A stretch of DNA of 64,000 bases, taken from contig JAFWMS010000032.1 of the NCBI GenBank assembly GCA_017545535.1, forward strand, positions 42,877-106,876, given 5' to 3'. Every line of letters begins with the position of its first letter. The first letter of the stretch is position 1. Positions 17,312 to 25,932 of this stretch are shown here, one piece after another. Source of the DNA: Clostridia bacterium. GTDB lineage: Bacteria; Bacillota; Clostridia; Christensenellales; CAG-138. Under the pieces are notes generated by a model. The model was not told where the DNA came from. It saw nothing but the letters and a program-made list of their open reading frames with translations, and made no database searches. A program made the position numbers and the translations under genes.

Positions 17312-18814
17312 TCAGTGGATGAATCCCGCCAGGGAGGACGTATCGAGCTTGTCGAACGTCGACAGGAAGGGAAACAGCTCCCGGGCGATGGCCTTGACGC
17401 CGCCCGGGCTGTCGGATTCGATGTTCAGCGGCAGCAGCGGCTCGTGGAGGCTCATGCGCAGCAGGAACCAACCGTTGCCGTGCTCTTTGTCCAGATCGAC
17501 GCGCACGCCCTCATGATTGTCGGGGGCCAGGGCCCATCCCGGCTGAGCGGCGGCAAAGGTTTGGAGCTTTTCGATGACGTCGCTGCCATAGGCCTTGAAA
17601 TCCGGCAGCTGGAGGGCCATGCGGAACTCACAGCTCTCCTCGGGCTCCCTGAGATCGGCGATCAGAGACTGGAGGGCGTACCCTTCCTGGCAACCCTTCG
17701 CCAGCTCGATTAGCAGCCGCGTCACCAGGTACGCACCGTCGTCCAGGAAGTAGTTCTCCTTCAGGGCCCCGTGGCCGGAGGTCTCCATGGCCAGCTGGCT
17801 GTCTTGCCCCGCCTCGTTGAGGCGGATGGACTCGTTGATCACGTTTTTATAGCCGCGCTTGAACCGATGATGGACCCCGCCGTGGGCCACGATGAAGAAC
17901 GCAAGTCCCGTGGAGGTGATGGAATCGGTGACGATGGTCGTGCCGGGATGCTCCCGAAGCAGGATGGCCGCCATCATGGCGATGAGGCGGTTTCGGTTCA
18001 GCTCGCTGCCGTCCGAAAGCACCGCGCCGGCCCGGTCCACGTCGGTGTCGAAGATGATGCCCAGATCCGCCTGGTTCTCCAAAACGGCTTCCCGGATCGA
18101 CGCCATCGCCTTTTTGTCTTCGGGATTGGGCGCGTGGTTCGGGAAGGTGCCGTCGGGGTCCAGGAAGCGGGAGCCCGTGGTGTCCGCGCCCAAAGGTTCG
18201 AGCACCTTGGAAGCGTAAAACCCGCCAGCACCGTTGCCCGCGTCCACCACGATCCGCAAGCCCTCCAGGGGCCGCTGGCAGCCGGTGGCCTCGCGCACCT
18301 TGCTGCACAGGATCTCGGCGTAATTCGGCATGAAGCTGCCCCTTGTCAGGGTGGCCGGGGGCAGACCCGTATGGTCCTTGGACGATGCCAGGGCAAGGAT
18401 CGCCTGGATGTCCCTTTTTTCCAGACCGCCCTCCTGAATAAAGAACTTGAAGCCGTTGCGGTTGAAGGGCAGATGGCTCGCCGTGACCATCACGGCCCCA
18501 TCGTACCGGAAGCCTTCCGTGACCGTGGTCATGAACATGGCGGGGGTGGAAGCCATCCCCATATCCGTCACCGCCACGCCCTCCGCCGCCAGCGCCTCAC
18601 CGATCCAGCCGGCCAGGGCCGGACCAGACAGGCGGGAATCCCGGCCCACGGCCACCCGCAGCAGATCCTTCCCCAGCCGTCCACGCAGCCACAGGGCAAA
18701 GCCGCGGCCTATGTCCCGACAGGCCTGTTCCGTCAAGTTCACTGTTTGACCGGGGACCCCTTCCATGGCCACGCCCCGGATATCGCTGCCGTTTTGCAAG
18801 CTCGAATACTCCAT
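17312..18814 (-). CDS. phosphomannomutase / phosphoglucomutase family enzyme
   Basis: The enzyme interconverts hexose 6- and 1-phosphates, feeding nucleotide sugars for the polysaccharide clusters downstream. The 500-residue protein has the phosphoserine loop 'VTASHLPFNRNG' (Ser113), the metal-binding 'DTDVDRAG' near residue 275, the sugar-binding 'ETSGHGALKEN' near 370 and a C-terminal phosphate-binding domain. The start at 18814 follows GGGAGGAACGC. Whether it prefers mannose, glucose or another hexose cannot be read from sequence. No terminator is evident before the pyr promoter, so read-through into pyrC is possible. Confidence 0.9.
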   Translation of the reverse strand: MEYSSLQNGSDIRGVAMEGVPGQTVNLTEQACRDIGRGFALWLRGRLGKDLLRVAVGRDSRLSGPALAGWIGEALAAEGVAVTDMGMASTPAMFMTTVTEGFRYDGAVMVTASHLPFNRNGFKFFIQEGGLEKRDIQAILALASSKDHTGLPPATLTRGSFMPNYAEILCSKVREATGCQRPLEGLRIVVDAGNGAGGFYASKVLEPLGADTTGSRFLDPDGTFPNHAPNPEDKKAMASIREAVLENQADLGIIFDTDVDRAGAVLSDGSELNRNRLIAMMAAILLREHPGTTIVTDSITSTGLAFFIVAHGGVHHRFKRGYKNVINESIRLNEAGQDSQLAMETSGHGALKENYFLDDGAYLVTRLLIELAKGCQEGYALQSLIADLREPEESCEFRMALQLPDFKAYGSDVIEKLQTFAAAQPGWALAPDNHEGVRVDLDKEHGNGWFLLRMSLHEPLLPLNIESDSPGGVKAIARELFPFLSTFDKLDTSSLAGFIH

Positions 18815-18854
18815 GCGTTCCTCCCGTTCCCTCAATTTCCTGATTTCCAATAAA

Positions 18855-18883
18855 AGTATACCGGGTTTTGGGACGATTGACAA
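18855..18883 (-). promoter_or_regulatory. sigma-A promoter of the phosphohexomutase gene
   Basis: TTGTCA (18878-18883) and TATACT (18855-18860) are separated by 17 bp on the minus strand, about 40 bp before the start codon. Confidence 0.75.
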
Positions 18884-19010
18884 GACGACACATGCAACAT
18901 TCCGCAAGGGACGGCCAGCGCACGGAAAGCTGTGCAAAAGGACGGATAAGCTTTTGCTGTGTTTCGACCGGTGTCCCCGCAGTCATCCTGCGCATCGAAC
19001 GCGCAAGCCG

Positions 19011-19040
19011 TTGACAAGGGCGGAACGCCAAATCTATAAT
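19011..19040 (+). promoter_or_regulatory. sigma-A promoter upstream of the nitroreductase
   Basis: A consensus TTGACA (19011-19016) and TATAAT (19035-19040) are spaced by 18 bp. The transcript would carry about 115 nt of leader before the nitroreductase ATG; no terminator or convincing coding sequence was found in that leader. The rest of the gap 18884-19010 holds nothing recognisable. Confidence 0.75.
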
Positions 19041-19163
19041 GATGGAAACAGGCGGTATGAGACGGGAAGCGCTCCCCGACCGGTTCCGACAAACGAGGAA
19101 AAAGCACGGCATGGCCAAAGTCTTCACGAGTTGATTGAGATGACCATCAGAAGGAGGAACCAT

Positions 19164-19657
19164 ATGGACAGCATGTATCATCGGATCAGTGTTCGCAAGT
19201 ATCAGGCAAGCCGGTGGAGCGGGAAAAGATCGAAGCAATGCTCCGGGCTGCCATGCGGGCTCCCTCTGCCGGCAACCAGCAGCCCTGGGGGATTTACGTT
19301 GTCACCGGCAGGGAGAAGTTGGAGGCCTTGTCCAAGGCCCATCGGTACGCGGGCAGGGTGAAAAGCGCGCCTGCCGCCATCGTCTCCGCCTATCGAACGG
19401 CGTGCTGGATGCCGGAGTTTGCCCAGATCGACATGTCCATCGCCATGGAGAATCTGTGGCTGGAGACGGATGCGCAAGGACTGGGCGGCGTTTGGCTGGG
19501 CATCGCACCCATGGAGGATAGGATGGAAGTGGTGGAGAAGATCATCGGGATGCCCGACACGCTGTGGGCGTTCGCCATCTTCCCCTTCGGGTATCCGGCA
19601 GAGGAGCGAAAACAGCAGGACCGGTTTGATCCGGAACGCATCCACTGGGTAGAGTGA
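19164..19657 (+). pseudogene. nitroreductase-family gene with a single-base frameshift
   Basis: FMN nitroreductases reduce nitro groups, quinones or flavins with NAD(P)H. From the ATG at 19164 (ribosome site AAGGAGGAACC) the frame gives 'MDSMYHRISVRKYQ', the usual family opening, then loses sense at about 19206. Adding one base there (an expected GAC codon reads G-C) restores 'KPVEREKIEAMLRAAMRAPSAGNQQPW', the FMN-binding loop, continuing in the +1 frame to 19657. The restored protein is about 164 residues, normal for the family. Downstream codons show no further damage, so this is either a very recent mutation or a sequence error. A Nudix gene follows 44 bp later. Confidence 0.8.
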
Positions 19658-19701
19658 TCAGGCCCGAATAAGGGTTCTGATTTACAGAGAAAGGCAGCGC
19701 T

Positions 19702-20241
19702 ATGGGCATGGAGCACATGAATTACTGCATGGAGTGCGGCACGAAGCTGAAGATGAAGCCGCTGAAAGGCGAAGGAGAGGTCCCCTATTGCGAACACTGT
19801 GGGACGTTCCGCTTTCCGGTTTTCAACACGGCCTGCAGCATGATCGTGATGAACCCGGAGAAAACGAAGATACTGCTCATAAAGCAGTACGGCAGGGACG
19901 ATTATATCCTGGTGGCAGGGTACGTCAACAAGGGGGAGGATGCGGAGGCCGCCGCCCTGCGGGAGATCCGGGAGGAGCTGGGGGTCAATGCTGCGGACAT
20001 CCGCTTCAACCGAACCCACTATTTCGCGCCCTCTAACACTCTGATGATCAATTTCAGGATCCTGCTGCCTTCCGAAGAGATCCATCCCAACGAGGAGATC
20101 GATTCCTGGCAGTGGTTTTCCCTGGCGGAAGCAAGGGAAAAAGTCCGCCCCAACAGCCTGGCCCGCGATTTTCTGGAAGGCATGCTGGACGGCGAGTATC
20201 ATTTCCACGACGACAGATATGGCGCGTCAAGAAAACAGTAA
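19702..20241 (+). CDS. Nudix hydrolase with N-terminal zinc ribbon
   Basis: Nudix enzymes cleave nucleoside diphosphates linked to another group. The 179-residue protein has a zinc ribbon with Cys9, Cys12, Cys30 and Cys33, then a perfect Nudix box at 73-95 ('GYVNKGEDAEAAALREIREE' followed by LGV). The zinc ribbon recalls NudC-type NAD pyrophosphatases, but the NudC signature after the Nudix box is not present, so the substrate is unknown. The ATG at 19702 follows AGAAAGG with a 10-nt gap; a second ATG 6 bp on is also possible. It is probably co-transcribed with the upstream nitroreductase. Confidence 0.88.
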   Translation: MGMEHMNYCMECGTKLKMKPLKGEGEVPYCEHCGTFRFPVFNTACSMIVMNPEKTKILLIKQYGRDDYILVAGYVNKGEDAEAAALREIREELGVNAADIRFNRTHYFAPSNTLMINFRILLPSEEIHPNEEIDSWQWFSLAEAREKVRPNSLARDFLEGMLDGEYHFHDDRYGASRKQ

Positions 20242-20265
20242 GGTTTTTTCTGCAAGTTTAACGCC

Positions 20266-20295
20266 GTACAAAAAAGGCGGGGCTTATCTTCCGCC
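20266..20295 (-). terminator. possible minus-strand terminator
   Basis: A 5-bp GGCGG/CCGCC stem with a 10-nt loop is followed by TTTTTTG on the minus strand. It overlaps the end of the tiny open frame at 20284-20409. The stem is short, so confidence is low. Confidence 0.4.
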
Positions 20296-20409
20296 ATTGT
20301 CGATAATATATCTCATCCGCTCCGCTTTACGTTCAGTCGTTCTCCTCTGCTGGTCAAGTGCCATCATTTTTACGGAAAGCTGCTTCTTTCTGCTTGTCGG
20401 TAGTCGCAT
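20284..20409 (-). CDS. possible 41-residue basic small protein
   Basis: An open frame from ATG at 20409 encodes a highly basic peptide starting MRLPTSRKKQLSVKMMALD and ending RMRYIIDNGGR, with the stop placed directly in front of a terminator-like hairpin. No ribosome site is visible (upstream is AAAACGAATAAAACA) and no family is recognised. It could be the end of a decayed gene. Confidence 0.25.
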   Translation of the reverse strand: MRLPTSRKKQLSVKMMALDQQRRTTERKAERMRYIIDNGGR

Positions 20410-20479
20410 TGTTTTATTCGTTTTCTGCGAAGCTATCAGAGAAAAGAGGATGTCCAAAAGCCTAAATCAGTTTTTATTC

Positions 20480-20605
20480 ATCCCCCTGCTTTGGCCTCCC
20501 CGGCGGGATTCTCACACTCGCCTGCGGGCTCGCTCAGTGTTTGTCTCTTGGCCCCACCGAGGCCTCATTTACTTCCGGACATGGTTCGAATCCCTTTTCA
20601 TTCCT
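20480..20605. other. GC-rich non-coding block with tRNA-T-arm-like motifs
   Basis: In the gene-free gap 20242-20816 this block reads on the minus strand AAGGGATTCGAACC, then a GC-rich run with GAGCGAGCCCGCAGGCGAG, then GAGAATCCCGCCGGGGAGG. It contains GGTTCGAATCCC (20583-20594, plus strand) but no foldable tRNA. Similar blocks occur, from memory, between genes in many clostridial genomes, where they give rise to spurious protein calls. Its role is unknown. Confidence 0.4.
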
Positions 20606-20638
20606 TGCAAACAAAAGGGCCCCCACTTGGGCGGCCCT
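20605..20638 (-). terminator. probable terminator of the GT2/HEAT operon
   Basis: A hairpin with arms AGGGCC and GGCCCT and an inner CCCA/TGGG extension is followed by TTTTGTTTG on the minus strand, 180 bp past the GT2 stop codon. Confidence 0.6.
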
Positions 20639-20659
20639 GGAAAATCAATGTGTATCATA

Positions 20660-20692
20660 TTCGTACCTCCCTTTGCTATACAGAGGTACGAA
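20660..20692. repeat. 10-bp perfect inverted repeat
   Basis: TTCGTACCTC and GAGGTACGAA are separated by 13 bp. Neither side has a T-run, so it is not a standard terminator; it may be an operator or the trace of a mobile element. Between it and the GT2 stop (20817) nothing else is evident. Confidence 0.6.
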
Positions 20693-20816
20693 AAAGCTAT
20701 TATCGTCAAGTCAATGTTGCTAATGGATAGGGTTCAATAACATCCTTTGGGAATCTATTTTATATGGGTGAAAGTGCTGCCATCTCCTTTTTGCACGGCT
20801 ATCGATGAGTTGTACC

Positions 20817-22241
20817 TTATTTCTTCTTTTCCTCTGCGGTGAATGCCCGGCGCTGAATGCTGCCCCAAGAGGATTTGTTCCTTCGGAATCCCAGCATCGC
20901 TTCCACCTTATAGATCGTGTTAAGCTGACGGTAGCCGAAGTTGTCCAGAACGGCGTAAAGGAACAGCTTCAGTATCTGGCTGATGCGGGGATACTTGCGG
21001 AACGTGTTCTCCTCCATCAGCAGGGCACCGACGGAGAGGATCGTTCCATACAGGACCGCCACCAGGAAAAAGCTCAACATGAAGTGCAGATCCACGATCC
21101 CAAGCAGGAAGGAGATGGGCACAGAGAAATATCCCATGACTTCGAACACCGGCCCGATCAGCTCAAAGATCCAGAAATACGGTAGGCAGAATATGCCAAC
21201 ACGGCCGTAATCCGGATTAAACGCCATGTCTCTGTGGCGCATCAGGGTGTCGATGAGACCGATGTGCCAGCGTTTTCGCTGTTTTTTCAGATCGCCCAGG
21301 GTATCCGGGGGCTGGGTCCAGCATACCGGATCCGGAAGGAACTTGATGGAGTAGACCCGCTTCCCCTTCAGCATGTGCTGATGAAGCTTGACCACCAGCT
21401 CCATGTCCTCGCCGATGCATCTGGGAGTATAGCCTCCGGCATCGATGACGAGCTGCTTGTTAAACGCCCCGAAAGCGCCGGAGATGATGAGCAGCATACC
21501 CATCTTATGAAAGCCGATCCGGCCCGTCAGAAACGCGCGAAGGTATTCGTTGGTCTGGAGCATCAGCAAAGGATTGTTGGACAGGTTGATCTCCCGCAGT
21601 TCCCCGTTCACGATTTCGCAGCCGCTGGCGATGCGGATGATACCGCCCACCGCGACGCATTTCGGATCGATCATGAAGGAATAGATGATCTTGGCCAGGG
21701 ACGAGCGCTCCAAAATGGAATCTGCGTCGATGGAAACGAACACCGGATACATGGAAACGTTGATCCCCGCGTTCAGGGCGTCAGCCTTTCCTCCGTTTTC
21801 CTTGTCCACCACGACCAGATTCGGATACTCGGCGGAACGATACAGCGCCCGGATCTGCTGGGTCGGTATGGAGCGCTTATACGGCTGATCGATTTGGATA
21901 AGGCGGAACGCGTCCTTCAGCAGATCCAGCGTGTTGTCCTTGGACCCGTCGTTGACGACGATGACCTCATAATTTCCGAAGTCCAAAGAAAGCAGGTTTC
22001 GGGTATTGTCCACGATGGTGGCCGATTCGTTGTACGCCGGAACGAGAACGCTGATGGGCACCATGTTGTCCGAGAAAGTATACCGGGAATAATCTGAATA
22101 CTTCAGCGAACGGCTGTATTCCCGCAGTCCCATGGTCGCGCTGATGAGCTGAATGAGATAGATGGTGCTGATAGTCAACACATAGAAAAGTGACACATAG
22201 TTGATCACGACTACCGCAGTGTAGAGAATATCTTTCATCAT
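20817..22241 (-). CDS. processive membrane glycosyltransferase, GT2 family
   Basis: This looks like a synthase that polymerises and exports a polysaccharide through its own membrane channel, as in cellulose, hyaluronan and poly-GlcNAc synthases. The 474-residue protein has one or two N-terminal membrane helices (8-38), a GT-A domain with 'VNDGSKDNT', 'SIDADS', 'GED' and the processivity motif 'QRKRW' (near residues 321-325), then three or four C-terminal membrane helices. No PilZ domain is present. The start is the ATG at 22241 (AGGAGG 7 nt upstream), overlapping the HEAT gene stop as ATGA. The product polymer cannot be predicted. Confidence 0.9.
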   Translation of the reverse strand: MMKDILYTAVVVINYVSLFYVLTISTIYLIQLISATMGLREYSRSLKYSDYSRYTFSDNMVPISVLVPAYNESATIVDNTRNLLSLDFGNYEVIVVNDGSKDNTLDLLKDAFRLIQIDQPYKRSIPTQQIRALYRSAEYPNLVVVDKENGGKADALNAGINVSMYPVFVSIDADSILERSSLAKIIYSFMIDPKCVAVGGIIRIASGCEIVNGELREINLSNNPLLMLQTNEYLRAFLTGRIGFHKMGMLLIISGAFGAFNKQLVIDAGGYTPRCIGEDMELVVKLHQHMLKGKRVYSIKFLPDPVCWTQPPDTLGDLKKQRKRWHIGLIDTLMRHRDMAFNPDYGRVGIFCLPYFWIFELIGPVFEVMGYFSVPISFLLGIVDLHFMLSFFLVAVLYGTILSVGALLMEENTFRKYPRISQILKLFLYAVLDNFGYRQLNTIYKVEAMLGFRRNKSSWGSIQRRAFTAEEKKK

Positions 22242-23350
22242 GCGCACACCTCCTGACGCAGCAGCTGGGTCCTTTCCTGAATATACCGCATCATTTCAAA
22301 CGCAAAGCGATCCTGCAAAGCCTGCACATCCGCCATCAAGTCGGGATGTCCCGGAAGCTTGGACAGGGCTTCGGCAGCGTGGAAGCGGACCCACCATTCC
22401 CTGTCGCACAGGCATCGGAGCAGCTCTTCGTAGCAATGGTCCGGCGCGATCTCGGACAGCGCCGTCGCCGCCGTACTGCGCACGCTCCATTCGGAATGCG
22501 CAGCATGCTGACGGATGCTTTCTTCGGCTGGCGCATAGCGCAGCTTACCCAAGGTGCGGATGCTGTCGATAAGCACATTTGTGTTTTCCGACTGCAGGTA
22601 AGGGACAACCAAGGAACACAGCTCCGTCATCTCCCGGATGCCTATCTCGCGGATACAAGAGCGGGTGATATAGCTATCTTGGCTCTTTCCCAGCAGCATC
22701 CTGCAGAACTCCGCATGATTACCCGTGTAGCAGGCAAAAAGCTCCTGAAGGGAACGGAAGGACAGAATCAGGCGAAACGAAGGGTCGGAAAACAGCGTCA
22801 ACAGCTTGTCGCGGCTTGCGCACATAAACAAAGCCAGCAAACCGATCTCCTGATTGTCCGCCTTCTTCGGCCAGCGATAGAGATTGGAGAGAACATCTTC
22901 CTCCAGCACAGAAAGGCGCAGCTCCGCCACCAGTTTGGTGAACACGCCCACCCAGTCGCTGTTTCGGGCATGGAGCTTTTTTCGGATGTGGGCCATATAC
23001 CACTGATCCTGCAGGATGATCGAGCGCAGCAGCTCCCTTTGCGGCGCAGAGATTTCGTCGACTACGATCGTCATGGCGATGGCGCCTCGGTTGGTCTGTA
23101 TGCCTCGGATATCCCGAAGATAATGGACCTCTCCGTTTTGATCGAGCAGCTGGTGGATTTGTTCGCGCAAAAACTCCAGGTCCTGCTTAGCGCTCAGCAT
23201 GCGTATGATGCGCCGCTTGATCTGCTCCACCCGCTTGCTATTGGAGGTGGTGATGATGTGCAGCACGATAAGGCCCAGCGTAAAAAAGACCAGAATGGAA
23301 GCCATCACCACGATCAGCACATCCACCATCGCCTGTATCCAGGTATGCAT
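22238..23350 (-). CDS. membrane-anchored HEAT-repeat protein
   Basis: The 370-residue protein has one N-terminal membrane helix (about 9-32) and a cytoplasmic helical body ending in HEAT-like repeats (about 235-345, such as 'SEWSVRSTAATALSEIAPD' and 'REWWVRFHAAEALSKLPGH'). HEAT repeats make protein-protein contacts, so it is likely a scaffold for the synthase encoded next. It is translationally coupled to the GT2 gene and 26 bp after the glycoside-hydrolase-like gene. No enzymatic motif was seen. The start follows AGAGGGATTGT. Confidence 0.8.
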   Translation of the reverse strand: MHTWIQAMVDVLIVVMASILVFFTLGLIVLHIITTSNSKRVEQIKRRIIRMLSAKQDLEFLREQIHQLLDQNGEVHYLRDIRGIQTNRGAIAMTIVVDEISAPQRELLRSIILQDQWYMAHIRKKLHARNSDWVGVFTKLVAELRLSVLEEDVLSNLYRWPKKADNQEIGLLALFMCASRDKLLTLFSDPSFRLILSFRSLQELFACYTGNHAEFCRMLLGKSQDSYITRSCIREIGIREMTELCSLVVPYLQSENTNVLIDSIRTLGKLRYAPAEESIRQHAAHSEWSVRSTAATALSEIAPDHCYEELLRCLCDREWWVRFHAAEALSKLPGHPDLMADVQALQDRFAFEMMRYIQERTQLLRQEVCA

Positions 23351-23376
23351 ACAATCCCTCTTTTCTTGCGTTCCGG

Positions 23377-25482
23377 TCAGGGTTGCCCGGAAAAATAGTT
23401 TTGCAGGAGTCCATAGGACTCTTTCAGCCGTTCATGGTATTCAGGCATTTCCCAGCTTTCCCAGGTGTACAGCGCCATGGGTACAGTGTCCGCTCCTCCC
23501 GATCGAGTGACGCCCAGTCGCACGCCGTCGGTGACCACGGGGGATATCTGAGTGTCCGAGAACAGCTCCCCCATCACCTGCCGGGTAGAGGGATCCATGA
23601 AGCCGATCAGCTCCCAGGGCAGCCGTATTTCCACAAACCCTGCCCCGGCACAAAAGTCCGAAAGGGAGTTCTCGGCAACCGACCCATAGAACAGCCGGCC
23701 GCTCTCGCTGCGCACGAAGGGCAGTTCCGTCCCCGTTTCCGGCAGATACAGGGGCCGGTTGAGCGCAAGATAAATGGGGTTAAAACACCCGGAATCCTGC
23801 TCATACTGCCCCGGCATCGGATCAAAAAACGGATGCAGATGAGAGTAGCTGAATTGGAAGGCGTCATAGGCTGCGTCCACGGTAAGAACGCTGTCCTCCT
23901 TCCCGTGAATCTTCAGCAGATACTCAGCTCCTTCGGCAAAGCGCATTCCGTCAGTATGGATGTTGCCCCGGTCGGGCGCCACATCCATGGGCAGAAACAG
24001 GGTGTCGCGCGCAAAATCATAGTCCTCTCCCCGTATCAGCAGATACAGATATCCAGCGTCCTTTCGAGCAAATACGGATAGCCCGCAGCTTTCGATAACA
24101 GGCAGGTCGTCCTGCCATTCTTCGGCGTTTCCGTCAACAGTTGCAGCCGGAGATTCATCCCCCGGCTCCAGCGCCAGGAGGCCAAAGCATTCCTCGGGGC
24201 ATTGGGCATTGTACCAGAAGGGGCGGCGGTCGGCGATCTCGTAGTCCATGGTATTCCAGTTGCGTTTGAACCACTCATCCTGCCAGGTGAATATCAGGCC
24301 GCCAGCGCATCCCGCCGCTCGAATGTCCCGGTTCAGGGCGATCAACCATTCACCCTGCTGCCGTTCACTGACGTTGCCCTGGCTCATGCCGGTCACCGCA
24401 TTGACGTGAGCGATGCCGCGGGAGGCAGGTATCCCATATTCGGATATGAGCACCGGCATGGAATGATAGCCCGTCAGCGCCTGAAGATATTGCAGATACG
24501 GATCGGGATCGTCTCCCTGGAGATACTGGCTGTCGTAGCTGAGAAACTCAGGATAGTAAGGATAGACGTGATAGGAGGCAAAGAAGCCCGCGTCAAAGGC
24601 ATCGGTTGCCAGGATATGCTCCGCATCCACCACGGCGCCGTCCTCCTTTTCAGGGTCCGGTTCGTTGGGATGGCTCAAGGGATCGGTGGTGCACCAGTTG
24701 CACAGCGCCACGGGTCGCTGAGTACCGTACTCCAGGTCCCGGGCAATGGCAGTCTCTGCGGCTTCCGCCAAAAAGGCTTCAAAGGGCGAGGCGTCCAGTG
24801 TGCGGACGTAAGTCCCCGAAAAGGCAACGCGATCGGGAGCGGCGGCGTTGGTGCCGTTGACAAAAGCCGCGTCCCACTCTATACCCAATATCCACCCGAT
24901 GACCCACCGGGACACATCTGCGGTGTATCGTCCTCCGGCATTCCCTGGCCGCTTTTCAATATCCGCCTCACCGTGGATCATATCCACGGCATTCAGTATA
25001 TCGTCGAAAAAGCTTTGACGAAACGCTTCAGCAAAAGCGTTCCCGTATCCTGCGATCATGTCCTCATTGGCATAGACGCCTTGAATCAGCAAAAGAGGCG
25101 ATTCCGCCTTGTGATTAAATTCCAGCAGTGCCTGATAGAATTCCGGCATCTGGTTGACATACACCCGGATGACCTGCACGTTCATCTGGCTGATATAGCT
25201 GAACCAGCGCAGATATGTCTCCTTATCGATGGCGAACTCGCCCGGATAATTGCCTGCGGAGGCGGCGCCCATATTCACCCCGTTCAGGAATACCTCTTCA
25301 GGCGCTCCGTTTTCTCGGACCAGGCAAAAGCTTTTTCCCTCTATCATGGCAGGCATTGCCCGACGCAGCTCGCTATTTGTCGGGCTGACGTTTATTCCGC
25401 CTCCTAAAAGCAGCAGACAGCTCAGGAGGAAAAGCATAACAACCAGGCTTCCTGAGCGTTTCTTGCGTGATGCAGGGACCAT
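23377..25482 (-). CDS. membrane-anchored glycoside-hydrolase-like protein with C-terminal beta domain
   Basis: The 701-residue protein has an N-terminal signal anchor (KKRSGSLVVMLFLLSCLLLL), then a barrel-like domain resembling clan A glycoside hydrolases: 'VIGWILGIEWD' may hold the acid/base and 'PVLISEYGIPASRG' the nucleophile. From about residue 470 a separate domain ('TVDGNAEEWQDDLP' onward) resembles a DOMON/CBM9 sugar-binding fold. Being next to a polysaccharide synthase, it may trim or remodel the exported chain outside the membrane. Catalysis is not proven by sequence. The ATG at 25482 is preceded by GGAG 8 nt upstream, whereas a longer reading to 25575 lacks a ribosome site and a signal sequence at its start. 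Confidence 0.75.
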   Translation of the reverse strand: MVPASRKKRSGSLVVMLFLLSCLLLLGGGINVSPTNSELRRAMPAMIEGKSFCLVRENGAPEEVFLNGVNMGAASAGNYPGEFAIDKETYLRWFSYISQMNVQVIRVYVNQMPEFYQALLEFNHKAESPLLLIQGVYANEDMIAGYGNAFAEAFRQSFFDDILNAVDMIHGEADIEKRPGNAGGRYTADVSRWVIGWILGIEWDAAFVNGTNAAAPDRVAFSGTYVRTLDASPFEAFLAEAAETAIARDLEYGTQRPVALCNWCTTDPLSHPNEPDPEKEDGAVVDAEHILATDAFDAGFFASYHVYPYYPEFLSYDSQYLQGDDPDPYLQYLQALTGYHSMPVLISEYGIPASRGIAHVNAVTGMSQGNVSERQQGEWLIALNRDIRAAGCAGGLIFTWQDEWFKRNWNTMDYEIADRRPFWYNAQCPEECFGLLALEPGDESPAATVDGNAEEWQDDLPVIESCGLSVFARKDAGYLYLLIRGEDYDFARDTLFLPMDVAPDRGNIHTDGMRFAEGAEYLLKIHGKEDSVLTVDAAYDAFQFSYSHLHPFFDPMPGQYEQDSGCFNPIYLALNRPLYLPETGTELPFVRSESGRLFYGSVAENSLSDFCAGAGFVEIRLPWELIGFMDPSTRQVMGELFSDTQISPVVTDGVRLGVTRSGGADTVPMALYTWESWEMPEYHERLKESYGLLQNYFSGQP

Positions 25483-25626
25483 CGATAGTTCTCCAATAGC
25501 AGAGTAGTTTAAAAAGAAATGGCTGGGTTGCGGGCACGTACGCCCTGCAAAGACGGGAAAGCCCATCAGCGGCACTGCGGTGAAAAAAACCGGTGTACCA
25601 CCGAAAACATTCGTTTTCGCAGAATA

Positions 25627-25655
25627 ATTATAGCAAAAGCTCCTTTTTCTGACAA
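25627..25655 (-). promoter_or_regulatory. strong sigma-A promoter of the GT2/HEAT operon
   Basis: TTGTCA (25650-25655) and TATAAT (25627-25632) are spaced by 17 bp on the minus strand. The leader to the ATG at 25482 is about 140 nt. The remaining gap 25656-25860 is AT-rich at 25780-25820 and shows no gene. Confidence 0.85.
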
Positions 25656-25864
25656 GGTACTAATGCATCGAAACTGATGCAAAGCATAGGCGCTTCATTC
25701 TCTCTCGCGGGCGATCGAAACCTCGGCCTTCCGCCCTGGAGCGAAAATCACGGCCGCTTATCAGAGCAGTTAGAACGATTGCAGTAAATAAGAATTATTG
25801 ATGTATTATTGCAAGATCGGAAGCATAGTCTGTCGTGGGGAAAAGAATCTACCCCCGCAACCAT

Positions 25865-25896
25865 AAAAAGAAAGTCCCGTTGGGGACTTTCTTTTT
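25865..25896 (-). terminator. bidirectional intrinsic terminator of the Wzx/Wzy cluster
   Basis: A 14-bp stem (AAAAAGAAAGTCCC with GGGACTTTCTTTTT), loop GTTG, has T-runs in both directions. It lies 37 bp past the epimerase stop and closes the twelve-gene polysaccharide operon. Confidence 0.92.
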
Positions 25897-25932
25897 TGCA
25901 CATAGGGATCGATCCGAAGAAGGAATTTTTCG

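Noticed and set aside
19042..19134. 30-codon frame directly after the nitroreductase promoter
   Set aside because: Its ATG lies at or before the predicted transcription start and has no ribosome site.
20480..20640. Possible tRNA gene (GGTTCGAATCCC motif)
   Set aside because: No acceptor, D or anticodon stem can be folded around the T-arm-like motif on either strand.
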